From Verrucomicrobiota bacterium (lineage in GTDB: Bacteria > Verrucomicrobiota > Verrucomicrobiia > Opitutales > UBA953): 64,000 nt of DNA. Both the position numbers and the translations under genes were made by a program. The DNA is taken from the NCBI GenBank assembly GCA_016871415.1, contig VHDL01000003.1:106400-170399 (forward strand), in the 5' to 3' direction. Below the pieces are notes generated by a model that was not told the DNA's origin, ran no database searches, and saw only the letters and a list, made by a program, of their open reading frames with translations. Of this stretch, positions 51,084 through 58,724 are shown piece after piece. Numbering within the stretch: position 1 is the stretch's first letter; each line of letters opens with the position of its first letter.

Positions 51084-51479
51084 TCAGAAGAAGCGGGTCC
51101 AGATGACGGCCGCCCATGTCGCCGTCGCCACCAGGATGGTGAGGAAGACCGCCGCGCTGCCCATGTCCTTGGCCCGCTTCGCCAGCGGATGCCGTTCCAT
51201 CGTGATGTGGTCGGTGTTGGCCTCGATGGCCGAATTGATCAACTCCACGACGAGGATCAGCTGCAGCACGCCGAACAGCAGCGCCTTTTCGAGGGGCGGC
51301 ACGCCGGGCAGGAACCAGGCCGTGATGGAAAGCGGGAGGACCGCGATGAGCTCCTGTTTGAACGCTTGCTCGTGCTTGGCGGCGGCACGCAGCCCGTGCC
51401 AGGTGTACTTCAGCGCGTTGAGCAACCGGGCGAGTCCTCCCTTGGACTTCATCGTCTTACCATAACGGGGTTCGTCCAT
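51084..51479 (-). CDS. dgkA: Diacylglycerol/undecaprenol kinase (DgkA family)
   Basis: The 131-residue protein has three transmembrane helices and the family motif ELINSAIEANTDHIT followed by AKRAKDMGSAAVFL. Proteins of this type phosphorylate diacylglycerol or undecaprenol. The N-terminal amphipathic helix (LARLLNALKYTWHGLRAA) is also typical. ATG 51479 has AAGGGG 7 bases upstream; ATG 51452 is a shorter alternative. It is divergent from rpoZ. Confidence 0.92.
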   Translation of the reverse strand: MDEPRYGKTMKSKGGLARLLNALKYTWHGLRAAAKHEQAFKQELIAVLPLSITAWFLPGVPPLEKALLFGVLQLILVVELINSAIEANTDHITMERHPLAKRAKDMGSAAVFLTILVATATWAAVIWTRFF

Positions 51480-51489
51480 GCTCGACCCC

Positions 51490-51518
51490 TTATTAGACTC
51501 GAAAAACGGGGCTGGGAA
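51490..51518 (-). promoter_or_regulatory. Candidate promoter of dgkA
   Basis: On the minus strand TTCCCA (51513-51518), 17 bases, TAATAA (51490-51495), 10 bases before the dgkA ATG. Confidence 0.35.
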
Positions 51519-51543
51519 GGCCATTTGCTGGGCCAGAAACCGC

Positions 51544-51571
51544 TTGCCAGAGGGGGGAGGCGGCCTAGGTT
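51544..51571 (+). promoter_or_regulatory. Candidate promoter of rpoZ-smpB-trmL
   Basis: TTGCCA (51544-51549), 16 bases, TAGGTT (51566-51571), 27 bases before the rpoZ start. Confidence 0.5.
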
Positions 51572-51598
51572 CATCGGTTCCCTTCAACGGGAAGCACC

Positions 51599-51844
51599 AT
51601 GCGCGACGAATACCTCGACAAAGCCCGCCGAGTCATCTCCGACCCGAACATCCTGATCAACGTTGTCTCCAAGCGCGTGAAGCAGCTCCGCAGCACCGCC
51701 GACCACTCCCAGACGCCTCCCGTCTACCAGCACCTACTCGGAGACGTGTTTGAAAAGCTCTCCCCCGAGGACATCGCGCTCCGCGAAATCATCGAGGGTA
51801 AGCTGGCCTGGGAGTTCCGTCCGGACGACAAGCCCAAGGCCTGA
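51599..51844 (+). CDS. rpoZ: RNA polymerase omega subunit
   Basis: The 81-residue protein has the omega layout: N-terminal residues YLDKARRVI, the helix VSKRVKQL corresponding to the conserved R-A-R-Q-L segment, and the C-terminal PEDIALREIIEGKLAWE that matches IALREIxEG. It promotes assembly of beta' in RNA polymerase. The stretch between helices (STADHSQTPPVYQHLLG) is unlike E. coli omega, so the call rests on the two end motifs. It is the first gene of a likely unit with smpB and trmL. Confidence 0.8.
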   Translation: MRDEYLDKARRVISDPNILINVVSKRVKQLRSTADHSQTPPVYQHLLGDVFEKLSPEDIALREIIEGKLAWEFRPDDKPKA

Positions 51845-51885
51845 AGGCTTTGGCGCCTTCGGCGCGACGCGCCGTCCCTTGAACG

Positions 51886-52356
51886 ATGGCTGCCCGCCGA
51901 GAACAGAAGGACCTGCCCGAGGTGGGCAATCCGAAGGCCGGCCGTGACTATTTCATCGGGCAGACCTTCGAGGCCGGACTCGTCCTGCTCGGCACCGAGG
52001 TGAAGGCCCTGCGCGCGGGACGCGCCAACATCGCCGACGCGTTCGTGCGCCTGACTCCCCGCGGGCCGGTGCTGTATCACGCCCACATCGCGGAGTACGA
52101 CTTCGGTAGCCACAACAACCACGCGGCTTACCGCCCCCGTCCGCTGCTGCTGCGCCGGCCGGAGGTCGAGCGGATCCGCTCCGAGGTGCAGTCGGGCGGC
52201 AGCGCCATCGTGCCGCTCAAGCTCTACTTCACGCACGGTCTGGCCAAGTGCCTCATCGCCGTCGCGAAGGGCAAGAAGCGGCACGACCGCCGCCACGACA
52301 TCAAGGAGCGCGAGGCGAAGCGGGAGATGTCACGGGCCATGCGCCGACGCCGGTGA
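51886..52356 (+). CDS. smpB: SsrA-binding protein SmpB
   Basis: The 156-residue protein of trans-translation has the beta-barrel with VLLGTEVKALRAGRANIADAF split over the SmpB core (GTEVK, LRAGRANI), AHIAEYDFG, PLKLYFTHGLAKC and a basic C-terminal tail (KKRHDRRHDIKEREAKRE). It binds tmRNA to rescue stalled ribosomes. No tmRNA gene is in the window. Its stop overlaps the GTG start of trmL. Confidence 0.95.
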   Translation: MAARREQKDLPEVGNPKAGRDYFIGQTFEAGLVLLGTEVKALRAGRANIADAFVRLTPRGPVLYHAHIAEYDFGSHNNHAAYRPRPLLLRRPEVERIRSEVQSGGSAIVPLKLYFTHGLAKCLIAVAKGKKRHDRRHDIKEREAKREMSRAMRRRR

Positions 52357-52826
52357 GCGCGCCGCTGCATCTCGTCCTGCTACGGCCGGAAATCGCGCCT
52401 AACACCGGCAATGTCGGCCGCATGTGCGCGGTCACCGGCTGCGTGCTGCACCTGGTGCATCCGCTGGGCTTCACCATCGACGACTCCAAACTGCGTCGAG
52501 CGGGCATGGACTACTGGCGTCGGCTTGACGTGCGTGAGCACGCCTCCTTCGAGGCCTTCCTCGCCTCTCCTGGCCGGCCGGAGCGCCTGTGGTTGTTCAC
52601 CACCACGGCCAAGCGCGCCCACTGGGACGTCCGTTATGAGGCCGGTGACGGGCTGGTGTTCGGTTGCGAATCGGATGGAGCCTCGCCGGAGGAGCACGCC
52701 TGGTTCGGGCCGGAACGCGGCGTCAAGATTCCCCAGTACGACGCGCTCGCCCGGTCGTTGAATCTCTCGACCGCCTGCGGCATCGGGACCTACGAGGCGC
52801 TGAGGCAGATCAAGAGAGCGGGATGA
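52353..52826 (+). CDS. trmL: tRNA (cytidine/uridine-34-2'-O)-methyltransferase
   Basis: The 157-residue SPOUT-family enzyme methylates the wobble base of leucine tRNAs. Motifs: LLRPEIAPNTGNVGRMC at the N terminus, LVHPLGFTIDD, LVFGCESDG (knot region) and the C-terminal LNLSTACGIGTYEAL. The start is GTG 52353 inside a GTGA overlap with smpB. The last codons lie within the left 42-bp repeat of the neighbouring cassette, so the gene end may have been rebuilt when the repeat arrived. Confidence 0.92.
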   Translation: MSAPLHLVLLRPEIAPNTGNVGRMCAVTGCVLHLVHPLGFTIDDSKLRRAGMDYWRRLDVREHASFEAFLASPGRPERLWLFTTTAKRAHWDVRYEAGDGLVFGCESDGASPEEHAWFGPERGVKIPQYDALARSLNLSTACGIGTYEALRQIKRAG

Positions 52827-52863
52827 CTGAGTCGATGACAGATGACGGATGGCTGAATCGATG
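52822..52863 (+). repeat. Left arm of a 42-bp inverted repeat
   Basis: This 42-bp segment matches the reverse complement of 53328-53369 at 38 of 42 positions. It contains the trmL stop codon and a GATGAC/GATGACGGAT-like internal periodicity. Confidence 0.85.
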
Positions 52864-52874
52864 AGCGGTGTGGT

Positions 52875-53255
52875 TTAGTCGGGTCGGGATTTGCGGTAGG
52901 CAATTAGGCCGCCGATCAGCCTCCCGACCAAGGCCATTTGGTCGGTGATGTTTCGGCTGTCCTCGGCTTCAATCAGGCCGGCACGCAGGCAGACGTCTGT
53001 CTGTGACTCGAGTTCGCAGAGCGAGCCGCGGGCGATATAGAGGAATCTCAGCGAGTCCCGATTTGTCCCCCTGCCATTGCCTTCGGCGATATTCGAGGGG
53101 ATGGAAATGGCGGCGCGGCGTATCTGGTCGGCCAATCCATGGTCGATGGTTTTGGCCCGTCTGACGCAAAGTTTGTAAATCAACACCGCCAGATCCCTGG
53201 ATTCAGCCCAAGCCTTAAGCTGACGGTAAGGAGGCCCCTCTGCCGAAGATTCCAT
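52875..53255 (-). CDS. Four-helix-bundle (S23/IVP-type) protein
   Basis: The 126-residue helical protein has the family hallmark AAISIPSNIAEGNGR (here RRAAISIPSNIAEG), an N-terminal YRQLKAWAESRDLAVLIYKL helix, and a closing LIGGLIAYRKS. Homologues are encoded in 23S rRNA intervening sequences, or occur as stand-alone genes; the Avd proteins of diversity-generating retroelements share the fold. No reverse transcriptase or rRNA is nearby. It is transcribed against its neighbours and flanked by inverted repeats, suggesting horizontal movement. The molecular function is unknown. Confidence 0.9.
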   Translation of the reverse strand: MESSAEGPPYRQLKAWAESRDLAVLIYKLCVRRAKTIDHGLADQIRRAAISIPSNIAEGNGRGTNRDSLRFLYIARGSLCELESQTDVCLRAGLIEAEDSRNITDQMALVGRLIGGLIAYRKSRPD

Positions 53256-53327
53256 GTCTCAGGATGTTCGCTTGGTTCACGCGTGGCAACGAAGGCAGTC
53301 CCCCAGACGCCTACGGGCGGTTTCTGC

Positions 53328-53369
53328 CATCGATGCAGCCCTCCGTCATCTGCCATCGACTCAGCCATC
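53328..53369 (-). repeat. Right arm of the 42-bp inverted repeat
   Basis: Reverse complement of 52822-52863 with four mismatches. It ends 12 bases before the promoter candidate of the DUF3050 gene. Confidence 0.85.
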
Positions 53370-53381
53370 TGCTTCTCCCGC

Positions 53382-53409
53382 TTGCCTTCCCGCGTCCCGC
53401 TTTTCCCTT
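53382..53409 (+). promoter_or_regulatory. Weak candidate near-leaderless promoter of the DUF3050 gene
   Basis: TTGCCT (53382-53387), 16 bases, TCCCTT (53404-53409), with the ATG 6 bases later. Confidence 0.3.
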
Positions 53410-53415
53410 TCCCTC

Positions 53416-54183
53416 ATGTCCCGCCTCGAAGCCGTCCGGTCCCGCATCGCGCCCGCCCGCGCCCGCCTGCTCGCGCATCCGGTCCATGCTTCGATGGTCA
53501 GCCTTGAGGACGTCCGGCGGTTCATGACGTTCCACGTCTTCGCCGTCTGGGACTTCATGTCGCTGCTCAAGCGGCTCCAGCGTGAGCTGACCTGCGTCCG
53601 GGTGCCTTGGGTGCCGGTCGGCGACGCCGAAGTGCGTTTCCTCATCAACGAAATCGTCTGCGGCGAGGAATCCGACGTCGATCCGCGCGGCGGCCGTATC
53701 GCCCACTTTGACCTTTATCTACGCGCCATGACGGAGGCCGGCGCCGATACGGGGCCGATTCTGAGGGCTCTGCGGCTGGCCGCGGGCGGCGTTCCGGACG
53801 CGGCGGGTCTGCGTAAGGCAGGCGCGCCCTCCGCCGCCGCCGAGTTCTCCGCTTCGAGCTTCGCCCTCGCCGAACGCGGCGGGGTCCATGAAGTGGCCGC
53901 CGCGTTCACCTTCGGGCGGGAGGACCTCATCCCCGACATGTTCACGGGTCTCGTCGGGAGGATCTCCCGCGAGCATTCGGGCAGGCTGGACACCTTCCGC
54001 TATTATCTGGAGAGGCATATCGAGGTCGACGGCGGCCGTCACGGGGCGCTTGCGCTGCGCATGGTCTCGCTCCTTTGCGGAGAGGACGATCGCAAGTGGG
54101 AGCAGGCCGCGGCCGCTTCGGAGTCCTCCTTGCTCAATCGCCTCGCCCTTTGGGATGGCGTCGCGCTCAGGGCAGGAGCCTGA
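53416..54183 (+). CDS. DUF3050 (heme-oxygenase-fold) protein
   Basis: The 255-residue helical protein matches DUF3050: HPVHASMVSLEDVRRFM, FHVFAVWDFMSLLKRLQR, VRFLINEIVCGEESDVDPRG, HFDLYLRAM, and ITREHSGRLDTFRYYLERHIEVDGGRHG-like sequence near the C terminus. The conserved His, Glu and Asp residues along the helices suggest a di-iron or haem-type site, as in the heme-oxygenase-like superfamily; the reaction is unknown. ATG 53416 is chosen because it begins the family domain. Its end overlaps the convergent DUF1080 gene by 17 bases. Confidence 0.85.
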   Translation: MSRLEAVRSRIAPARARLLAHPVHASMVSLEDVRRFMTFHVFAVWDFMSLLKRLQRELTCVRVPWVPVGDAEVRFLINEIVCGEESDVDPRGGRIAHFDLYLRAMTEAGADTGPILRALRLAAGGVPDAAGLRKAGAPSAAAEFSASSFALAERGGVHEVAAAFTFGREDLIPDMFTGLVGRISREHSGRLDTFRYYLERHIEVDGGRHGALALRMVSLLCGEDDRKWEQAAAASESSLLNRLALWDGVALRAGA

Positions 54184-54895
54184 GCTTCACGTCGCGGAAC
54201 TCGGCCTTCATGGGCGGGCCGACGTGCACCTGCACGCCGATGAGTCCTTCGGCGTGCCGCGCCCCGCGGTCGTCATCGATGACCAGGCTCATGACCTTTC
54301 CGTTGATGAGGTGCGTCTGGACGCCGCCACGCACGATGACGTGGTAGTCGTTCCAGTCCCCGTCACGCACCGCCCTGGCGAGCTCGGCCGGTTCTCCCAC
54401 GCTCCCGATGACCTCGGCCTTGGCGCCGGGTCGCACGCGCGTCACCTGCCCGCGTAGGGCGTTGAAGGTGCGCCCGCGCTCCTCGTAGTTCTGCCCGACA
54501 TGCCGCTTCTGGCCGTCGATGTCGCACTGCGGCCCTGTCAGCGCGAAGGGCAGGCCGGCCGCTGGCGCGCTGCGGTAGTTGATGCCGCTGTTGCCCTTCT
54601 CCGAGATGCGGCAGGAGAGCTTGAGCTCGAAGTCCCCCGGGGCCGAGCCCTCCCAGATGATGAAGGCGTTGTTCTTGAGCAGGGTCTCGGGCGTGACTTC
54701 GCCGACAATCGCGCCGTCTTCACAGCGCCAGTATTTCGGATCGCCCTTCCAGCCGCGCAGGGTGCGCCCGTCCAGCAGCGGCTTCCATCCGAGCGCGGCC
54801 TCGTCATTGGGTACCGGCAGCGTCTGCTTCGGCTTGGGCGGACCTTTCTGGGCGGCCACCGCGGCGGCCAGAATGAGGGCCAGCAGGATCCTCAT
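54167..54895 (-). CDS. DUF1080 / 3-keto-disaccharide hydrolase-domain protein, secreted
   Basis: The 242-residue protein has a signal peptide (MRILLALILAAAVAAQ) and one concanavalin-like DUF1080 domain: LLDGRTLRGWKGDPKYW, IVGEVTPETLLKNN, DFELKLSCRISEKGNSGINY, and a closing VHVGPPMKAEFRDVKLRLL. Characterised members cleave 3-keto-glucosides. The family is expanded in Verrucomicrobiota and Planctomycetes. Its start overlaps the stop of the upstream STN-like gene by 4 bases, so they are coupled. Confidence 0.9.
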   Translation of the reverse strand: MRILLALILAAAVAAQKGPPKPKQTLPVPNDEAALGWKPLLDGRTLRGWKGDPKYWRCEDGAIVGEVTPETLLKNNAFIIWEGSAPGDFELKLSCRISEKGNSGINYRSAPAAGLPFALTGPQCDIDGQKRHVGQNYEERGRTFNALRGQVTRVRPGAKAEVIGSVGEPAELARAVRDGDWNDYHVIVRGGVQTHLINGKVMSLVIDDDRGARHAEGLIGVQVHVGPPMKAEFRDVKLRLLP

Positions 54896-55275
54896 CTCGG
54901 CTCAAGCAGGACGGCCCCGTCCTTGACGCTGGTCCGGTAGCCGACGCTCTGCGTGAGGATCCTAAGGAAGTGCGACAGGCTGACGTTGGTCATATCCGTG
55001 CTGAAGGCGGGGACGTCGTCCTTCGGGCCGGCGTAGACCACCGTGACGCCTTTGCCCGATGGGTCGGCCTTGGCGGACAGCTCGGTCAGCCGTCGCGCAA
55101 CGTCATCGAGCTTCAGGTCGCTGAATTCGACCTTGGCCAACATGATCGAATCCGCTCGGGCGAGAGGCGATGGCTCCTTGGCCGATGGCTTCACTGGTTT
55201 CTGCTGGGCTTCAAGCGGGACTGGCGTGACGGCGGTCACGGCTGAGGCAATCAGGGCGGCAATCAAGTTTCGCAT
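54892..55275 (-). CDS. Small secreted protein with secretin/TonB N-terminal (STN)-like domain
   Basis: The 127-residue protein has a signal peptide (MRNLIAALIASAVTAVTPV). Its domain runs VEFSDLKLDDVARRLTELS, VTVVYAGPKDDVPAFSTDM, TNVSLSHFLRILTQSVGYR and VKDGAVLLEPR. The alternation of an opening strand, a helix with LDDVxRxL, and a closing 'VxDGAVLL' strand resembles STN domains of secretins and TonB receptors, but no secretin is attached, so the comparison is tentative. It is coupled to the DUF1080 gene downstream. Confidence 0.65.
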   Translation of the reverse strand: MRNLIAALIASAVTAVTPVPLEAQQKPVKPSAKEPSPLARADSIMLAKVEFSDLKLDDVARRLTELSAKADPSGKGVTVVYAGPKDDVPAFSTDMTNVSLSHFLRILTQSVGYRTSVKDGAVLLEPR

Positions 55276-55379
55276 GCGGGCATCATGGCCGCCCTGACCG
55301 CTGATTCAACCCCTCTCCTCGGCGGGACTCTTTGGGATGGAAACCGCACCCGTCCCGGAGGTAGTAATGCTCATCTCCC

Positions 55380-56690
55380 ATGGCCGAGACCGACCGCACG
55401 CTGTCCAATCGCATTATGGCCGGTCTGACCATCGGCGCCTTGGCCGGCGTGGTCACCCTGCTGATAGGACGCGGTCAGCCCGCCTTCCTTGAGTTCATGA
55501 AGGACGTCTCGACCTCGACGTTGGATCCCTTCGGCCAGGTCTTCCTTCGCCTGCTCTTCTTCGTGGTGATCCCGTTGGTCTTCACCTCGCTCGCGGCCGG
55601 CGTCGCCCAGCTCGGCCGGCTGGACCGTCTGGGGCCCCTGGCCGGCCGCACCTTCTTCCTCTTCTTCCTCAACATGGCCATCGCGGTTGCGCTCGGCCTC
55701 GTCATGATGAACGTGCTGCGCCCCGGCGACCACCTGGATGCGTCGGCCAAGACGATGCTCATGGATGAGTTCGGCGGCGTGGCACGCAAGCATGTGGCCA
55801 CCGCCGCGGCCGCGCCGGCCGTGACCTTTTCCGGGCTGGTCGAGATGTTCATGCCGAAGAACCTCTTCGGAGCCGTGATGGGGCATTCCAACGCCGTCCT
55901 CGGCGAGGTGCTGCCCCTGATTGTGTTCGCGCTGCTCGTCGGTGTGGTCGGCGCTGGTCTGCCCGAGGAGCGGCGGCTGCGCCTGCTCGCGGCGCTCGAC
56001 CTCGTCTCCGAGCTCATGACGGGCATCGTGCGGCTCGCCCTTCGCCTCGCCCCCTTCGCGGTGCCGGCGATGATCTACAGCGTCGTCGTCAAGGTCGGCC
56101 TGGACATCCTCGTCGCGCTGGGTGTCTTCGCGCTGGGCTGCCTCGGGGTGATGTTGCTGCACCTCTTCGGCACCATGTCGCTCTGGCTGAAGTTCTGGAC
56201 CGTGCGTCGTCCGCTGGAATTCTTCCGCGACGTGCGGAGCGTCCTCGTGACCGCCTTTTCCACCAGCTCGAGCAACGCGACCTTGCCGGCGGGCCTGGAG
56301 TGCGCCAAGGGCGCCCTCGGGCTGAGGCCCGGGGTGGCGGGCTTCGTGCTCCCCCTCGGCGCCACCATGAACATGAGCGGGACCGCCCTTTACGAGGGCT
56401 GCGTCGTGCTTTTCGTCGCCCAGGTCTTCGGCGTCGACCTGTCGGTCGGCCAGCAACTGACGCTGCTGCTGCTTTCCGTGCTCAGTGCGGTCGCCGTCGC
56501 GGGGATTCCGGGCGGCTCGCTGCCCCTCATCGCCGGACTTCTGGTGACGTTCGGCATCCCGCCCGAGGGCATCGGTATCGTGCTGGGCGTCGACCGCATC
56601 CTGGACATGTCACGTTCGACGGTGAACGTCGGCTGCGACCTCGTGGCCGCCGCGATTGTCGACGCACAGGAGACGAAGGCTGACGGCTAG
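55380..56690 (+). CDS. Dicarboxylate/amino acid:cation symporter (GltP/DctA family)
   Basis: The 436-residue transporter of the elevator type has the HP1 loop SSSNATLPAG, the TM7 motif NMSGTALYEG and TM8 DRILDMSRSTVNVGCDL. In GltPh numbering the TM8 substrate Arg397, Asp394, Asn401 and Asp405 equivalents are all present, so an acidic substrate such as glutamate, aspartate or a dicarboxylate is expected. The TM7 motif is usually NMDGT; Ser replaces the Asp that helps bind a sodium ion. It converges with the EamA gene, one base apart. Confidence 0.92.
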   Translation: MAETDRTLSNRIMAGLTIGALAGVVTLLIGRGQPAFLEFMKDVSTSTLDPFGQVFLRLLFFVVIPLVFTSLAAGVAQLGRLDRLGPLAGRTFFLFFLNMAIAVALGLVMMNVLRPGDHLDASAKTMLMDEFGGVARKHVATAAAAPAVTFSGLVEMFMPKNLFGAVMGHSNAVLGEVLPLIVFALLVGVVGAGLPEERRLRLLAALDLVSELMTGIVRLALRLAPFAVPAMIYSVVVKVGLDILVALGVFALGCLGVMLLHLFGTMSLWLKFWTVRRPLEFFRDVRSVLVTAFSTSSSNATLPAGLECAKGALGLRPGVAGFVLPLGATMNMSGTALYEGCVVLFVAQVFGVDLSVGQQLTLLLLSVLSAVAVAGIPGGSLPLIAGLLVTFGIPPEGIGIVLGVDRILDMSRSTVNVGCDLVAAAIVDAQETKADG

Positions 56691-56691
56691 C

Positions 56692-57582
56692 TCAGGCTCG
56701 GCGCAGAAGGACCACGCCTGCGATCGCCACGGCCCCGCCCAGCCAGAGTCTCCACGGAGGCCGGTCGCCCTCGACCGCCCACTGCATGACGAGCGCGATG
56801 ACCGGCGTCAGCGCCACCACGCTGAGCACCAGGGCCGCCGGCTGAGCCGTCAGGGCCCATTGGTAGCAGGCCACGCCAAGCGCGGGTCCGGAGAGGCCGT
56901 TCATCAGCATCCAGCCGGTCGCGTCCAGGGTCGCATAAGGCCGGCGCACTTTCGCGAACAGTCCCTTTCCGTGCGTCGCCCACAGGAGGAAGGCCGCCAC
57001 GAAGGGCGCGCCGCCGAGCAGGCGCACGAAGGCCTGCGAGAATCCGTCGGGCACGGTCTGGCTGGCCGCTTCGCACGCATGCACGGTGAGCGGCGTGCTC
57101 ACGGCCCCGCAGGCCTGGCCCAGCGCGGAAAGGACGCCAAGCCAGACGCCGGCCTGGCGGTGGGCGGGATCGCCCTCGGCCGGCGCGCCGAGCGCGATGG
57201 CGACGCCGGTCAGGATGACCAGCGAGGCCGCCATCTGCGGGCCCGTGGGCGCATGGCCGAGGGTCCCGTATTCCAGCACGAGCGCGAAGGGCGCGGCGAG
57301 GCACTGCGTCAGCAGCATGGTCAGGCCGACGCCGATCCGCGGCAGGGCGTGGAAGAGGGCGACGTCGCCCACGCCGAGTCCGAGCACGCCGCCGAGGATG
57401 AGCCAGCCCCAGCCGGCGCTGAAGGGCTGCCGGCCGCTGAGCGCGACGAAGGCCCCGACCGCGACGAGGGCGACGAGCAGGCGGCCGAGGTTGGCCAGGT
57501 CGGGACCGTGGTGCGCCGAGCTGCGCCGCGCGCAGGTCACCGACCAGGCGTAGAAGAAGGCGGCTCCGAGCGCGAATTCCAT
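56692..57582 (-). CDS. EamA-family transporter (DMT superfamily)
   Basis: The 296-residue membrane protein has ten predicted helices in two EamA repeats (FALGAAFFYAWSVTC, VLGLGVGDVALFHAL, then GLSGPALGVACYQWALTAQPAALVLSVVALTPVIALVM in the second repeat) and a C-terminal basic end. Such proteins export or import small metabolites such as amino acids; the substrate is unknown. Its ATG overlaps the hemW stop by one base, so it is probably the last gene of sufT-hemW-EamA. Confidence 0.88.
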   Translation of the reverse strand: MEFALGAAFFYAWSVTCARRSSAHHGPDLANLGRLLVALVAVGAFVALSGRQPFSAGWGWLILGGVLGLGVGDVALFHALPRIGVGLTMLLTQCLAAPFALVLEYGTLGHAPTGPQMAASLVILTGVAIALGAPAEGDPAHRQAGVWLGVLSALGQACGAVSTPLTVHACEAASQTVPDGFSQAFVRLLGGAPFVAAFLLWATHGKGLFAKVRRPYATLDATGWMLMNGLSGPALGVACYQWALTAQPAALVLSVVALTPVIALVMQWAVEGDRPPWRLWLGGAVAIAGVVLLRRA

Positions 57583-58724
57583 CAGGAGAACTTGCCCAGC
57601 ACGGCCACGCCGGCGGCGTCGGCGCGCAGGCGTCCTTCCTCGGTGAGCCTGAATCGGTCGCCGCAGAGCTCCATGAGTCCCTCCTCGACCATGTCGGCGA
57701 AGAGCGCGTTCACGCCCGCGGGCAGTTCGGCGCCGAAGCGGGTCGCGAGGGCGAACGGATTGACCCCCGCGTTCATCCGCAGTCCGAACACGAGCGAGTC
57801 GGCGAGGAGGTCGGATGCGGAGAGCCGGCGGACGTGCTCACGCGCGGGCGCGCCCGCCTCGACCCCGCGCAGCCATCCGTCGAGGTCGGCGGGGCTGCTC
57901 CAGCGTTCGCGGCGCCACTGCGACGCGGCCGACGGCCCGTAGCCGCGCCACTCCCCCATCTCCCAGGTGATGAGGTTGTGCCGGCATTCCTTGCCCGGCC
58001 TGGCGAAGTTCGACACTTCGTACTGCACGTAGCCACGTTCGGCCAGCCGCTCCCAAGTGCGCCGGTAGAGGAAGGCCTCGAGCTCGTGGTCAATCTTCAC
58101 CTTGCCCTGCGAGAGCTTCACGTACATCGCCGTGTCCTCCTCGAAGGTCAGGCAGTAGGTCGAGAGGTGGTCCGGCCCGAGGTCGACCGCCCGCTCCAGG
58201 TCGTCCATCCATCGCGACTCGTCCTGTCCGGGAATGGCGAACATCAGGTCGAGGTTGCGCGACGCGAAGCCGGCGGCCTCGATCAGCGCCCAGGCTTCCT
58301 CGACCTGCTTGGGGGAATGGCGTCGGCCGAGCGCCTCGAGCGTGGCGGCGTCGAAGCTCTGCACGCCGAGCGAGACGCGCGTCACGCCGGCCTCCTTGAG
58401 CGCGGCGAGCTTGTCCGCCCGCACCGATGACGGCGCGAGCTCCACCGTCCATTCCGACGGCCTTCCCGAGGCTCCGGTCACCGCACGCCCGAGCCGGGCG
58501 AGGTCCTCGGCGGGCAGCAGCCCGGGCGTCCCGCCGCCCCAGAAGACCGTCTCGACGCGCCCCGGCGGATCCTGCGCGAGCTCCCGTTCGATTCCCGACA
58601 GGTAGCGTTCGAGGTCGGGCCGCTTGGGCTGCTCCTGGTAGAAGGCGCAGAAGTCGCAGCTCGACGCGCAGAAGGGCACGTGGAGGTAGAGCGACGTGCC
58701 GCGGCTGACGGATGCCTCGTTCAC
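57582..58724 (-). CDS. hemW: Radical SAM haem chaperone HemW-like protein
   Basis: The 380-residue radical SAM protein has the cluster motif C19-x3-C23-x2-C26 (HVPFCASSCDFC), WGGGTPGLL, and GVQSFDAATLEALGRRH typical of HemW/HemN relatives. HemW inserts haem into respiratory enzymes and does not itself catalyse coproporphyrinogen oxidation. The start is GTG 58724, which overlaps the sufT stop (GTGA). The genomic pairing with SufT, an iron-sulfur assembly protein, fits a metalloprotein maturation role. Confidence 0.92.
   Translation of the reverse strand: MNEASVSRGTSLYLHVPFCASSCDFCAFYQEQPKRPDLERYLSGIERELAQDPPGRVETVFWGGGTPGLLPAEDLARLGRAVTGASGRPSEWTVELAPSSVRADKLAALKEAGVTRVSLGVQSFDAATLEALGRRHSPKQVEEAWALIEAAGFASRNLDLMFAIPGQDESRWMDDLERAVDLGPDHLSTYCLTFEEDTAMYVKLSQGKVKIDHELEAFLYRRTWERLAERGYVQYEVSNFARPGKECRHNLITWEMGEWRGYGPSAASQWRRERWSSPADLDGWLRGVEAGAPAREHVRRLSASDLLADSLVFGLRMNAGVNPFALATRFGAELPAGVNALFADMVEEGLMELCGDRFRLTEEGRLRADAAGVAVLGKFS

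Larger units (their letters stand above)
52822..53369. mobile_element. Putative small cassette: four-helix-bundle gene between inverted repeats
   Basis: A 548-bp segment bounded by imperfect 42-bp inverted repeats carries a single gene (52875-53255, minus strand) and lies between two plus-strand genes. There is no transposase. Genes of this protein family occur inside intervening sequences of 23S rRNA genes, whose ends also pair with one another; the resemblance in layout is an inference. Confidence 0.6.

Noticed and set aside
52875..53255. Four-helix-bundle protein as the Avd component of a diversity-generating retroelement
   Set aside because: There is no reverse transcriptase, template repeat or variable repeat within reach.
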